Assembly: GCF_016860605.1 (NCBI RefSeq)
Contig: NZ_BNJR01000004.1
Location: forward strand, 310,001-374,000
Length of the DNA stretch: 64,000 nucleotides
Direction: 5' to 3'
Origin: Lentilactobacillus fungorum
GTDB lineage: Bacteria > Bacillota > Bacilli > Lactobacillales > Lactobacillaceae
A model generated the notes under the pieces. That model was given only the letters and a program-made list of their open reading frames with translations, was not told the DNA's origin and did no database searches. This document shows positions 63,422-64,000 of this stretch, piece by piece (the first letter of the stretch is position 1; each line of letters opens with the position of its first letter). A program made the translations under genes and the position numbers.

Positions 63422-64000
63422 TATTGATACCTCACTTTCGCACCAACTGGGATATCCGTTGCAGGCCATTTATTGAGTTTCTCTAATGTTGAAACACTTA
63501 CCCCGTTTTTTTGTGAGACATACCAATAAGTCATCCCGGATTTCATGGTGATAGTTTTCTTGGTTGTCTTTTTACTCCCACTACTTTTGGTAGTTGAGGA
63601 TTTGGCCTTTTTCTTGGTCTTCTTTTTAGAAGAAGCAATTTTGGCTTTCATGGAATAAGTGAAGGTAATTGAAAGTTGCATTGAGCTTTTATTGCCTGCC
63701 GGATAGCCTGTTTTACCAACTGAAGACAGGTAACAGTGGGCCCACTTAGCAAAGCCCCGGACAACCACTTCAACGCCCTTACGTGCCCATCCCTGAAGAA
63801 TCTCATAAGCCGTATCACAGTCTTCTAAACTGTTGCCAAATAAATAGTACGTTCCCGACAACTGTTTGGAGGAACGTACACTGTAATTAGTTCGGGTGTC
63901 GCCTTTGTCAACGGCATAAACCGGAACATCTTGATCATTAGTTTCACTTGGATCAGCCTCTCCCAATAGGTAAACCCGACTGGTTTTTAAATCAGCACGA
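63421..64000 (-). CDS. LysM-domain tail protein, XkdP-like (N-terminus outside the window)
   Basis: About 193 codons seen; the frame stays open to the window edge (..RADLKTSRVYLLGE), so the true start is beyond 64000 and the TTG at 63966 is not the start. After a beta domain comes a Lys/Ser/Thr linker (SSKKKTKKKAKSSTTKSSG) and a C-terminal LysM (SGMTYWYVSQKNGVSVSTLEKLNKW). Chaperone/hub role as in XkdP. Confidence 0.82.
   Translation of the reverse strand, partial: RADLKTSRVYLLGEADPSETNDQDVPVYAVDKGDTRTNYSVRSSKQLSGTYYLFGNSLEDCDTAYEILQGWARKGVEVVVRGFAKWAHCYLSSVGKTGYPAGNKSSMQLSITFTYSMKAKIASSKKKTKKKAKSSTTKSSGSKKTTKKTITMKSGMTYWYVSQKNGVSVSTLEKLNKWPATDIPVGAKVRYQ

Larger units (their letters stand above)
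55902..64000 (-). mobile_element. Prophage, tail/baseplate and lysis end (partial)
   Basis: From about 55.9 kb to the window end, minus-strand genes follow the PBSX (myovirus-type) late order: LysM tail protein, baseplate plug, XkdQ/gpD-like hub, spike, XkdS/gp25-like, baseplate J, YmfQ/XkdU-like, tail fibre, unknown, holin, GH25 endolysin, XhlA. No integrase, portal or capsid genes are in view; they should lie beyond 64000. The left boundary is not exact: tandem CATAGAGGTGA/ATAGAGGTGA (55902-55922) in the gap is a candidate integration region. Confidence 0.88.

Overview
The window looks like chromosome from a low-to-mid GC Firmicute of the family Lactobacillaceae. Evidence: T-box leaders in front of pheS, thrS and argS, an L20-type leader before infC, strong GGAGG ribosome sites, B. 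subtilis-like gene blocks (yqeG-yqeH-yhbY-nadD-yqeK-rsfS-yqeM; ytpP-ytpR-sftA-murC; ecsAB-hit-prsA-yhaM-yhaN-yhaO), no sporulation genes, and an L-lysine-type MurE beside D-aspartate cross-bridge genes. The species cannot be named from sequence reading alone. Nearly all genes are on the minus strand.

Layout. 1-3.6 kb: pheST with T-box, an HxlR regulator, an HD protein and a SpoU methyltransferase. 3.6-8.9 kb: acylphosphatase and YidC (plus strand), an ArlRS/CsrRS-like two-component system (minus) and a zinc alcohol dehydrogenase (plus). 9.0-15.7 kb: rpmF-yceD, tmcAL and the yqe ribosome-assembly/NAD cluster. 15.8-19.5 kb: infC-rpmI-rplT and thrS. 19.5-26.5 kb: replication and repair (dnaI, dnaB, nrdR, coaE, mutM, polA). 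26.8-32.2 kb: a BI-1 protein, murC, a soluble FtsK/SftA translocase, ytpR and a thioredoxin. 32.3-45.4 kb: trmB, the ecs-hit-prsA block, yhaMNO, a YlbF-family protein and a class A PBP. 45.6-47.8 kb: argS with T-box and tRNA-Gly(CCC). 48.2-53.6 kb: asnB-murE-aslA-racD, a self-contained operon for an L-Lys/D-Asp(Asn) peptidoglycan cross-bridge. 53.8-55.5 kb: small accessory genes, including a decayed membrane-protein gene. About 55.9 kb to the end: the tail/baseplate and lysis end of a PBSX-like (myovirus-type) prophage that runs out of the window.

The most unusual signal is a family of about 122-bp imperfect palindromes in tandem arrays (three units upstream of yqeH, two upstream of yhaM, one decayed relative upstream of polA). 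The arms differ between copies but stay complementary within each copy, and the arrays sit between the stop codon of one gene and the ribosome site of the next. Other points of interest: a ThrRS lacking all four editing-site residues, an apparent AUA start for infC, and a structured, C-rich non-coding stretch between the prophage tail-fibre and lysis genes with a strongly-SD'd antisense micro-ORF.
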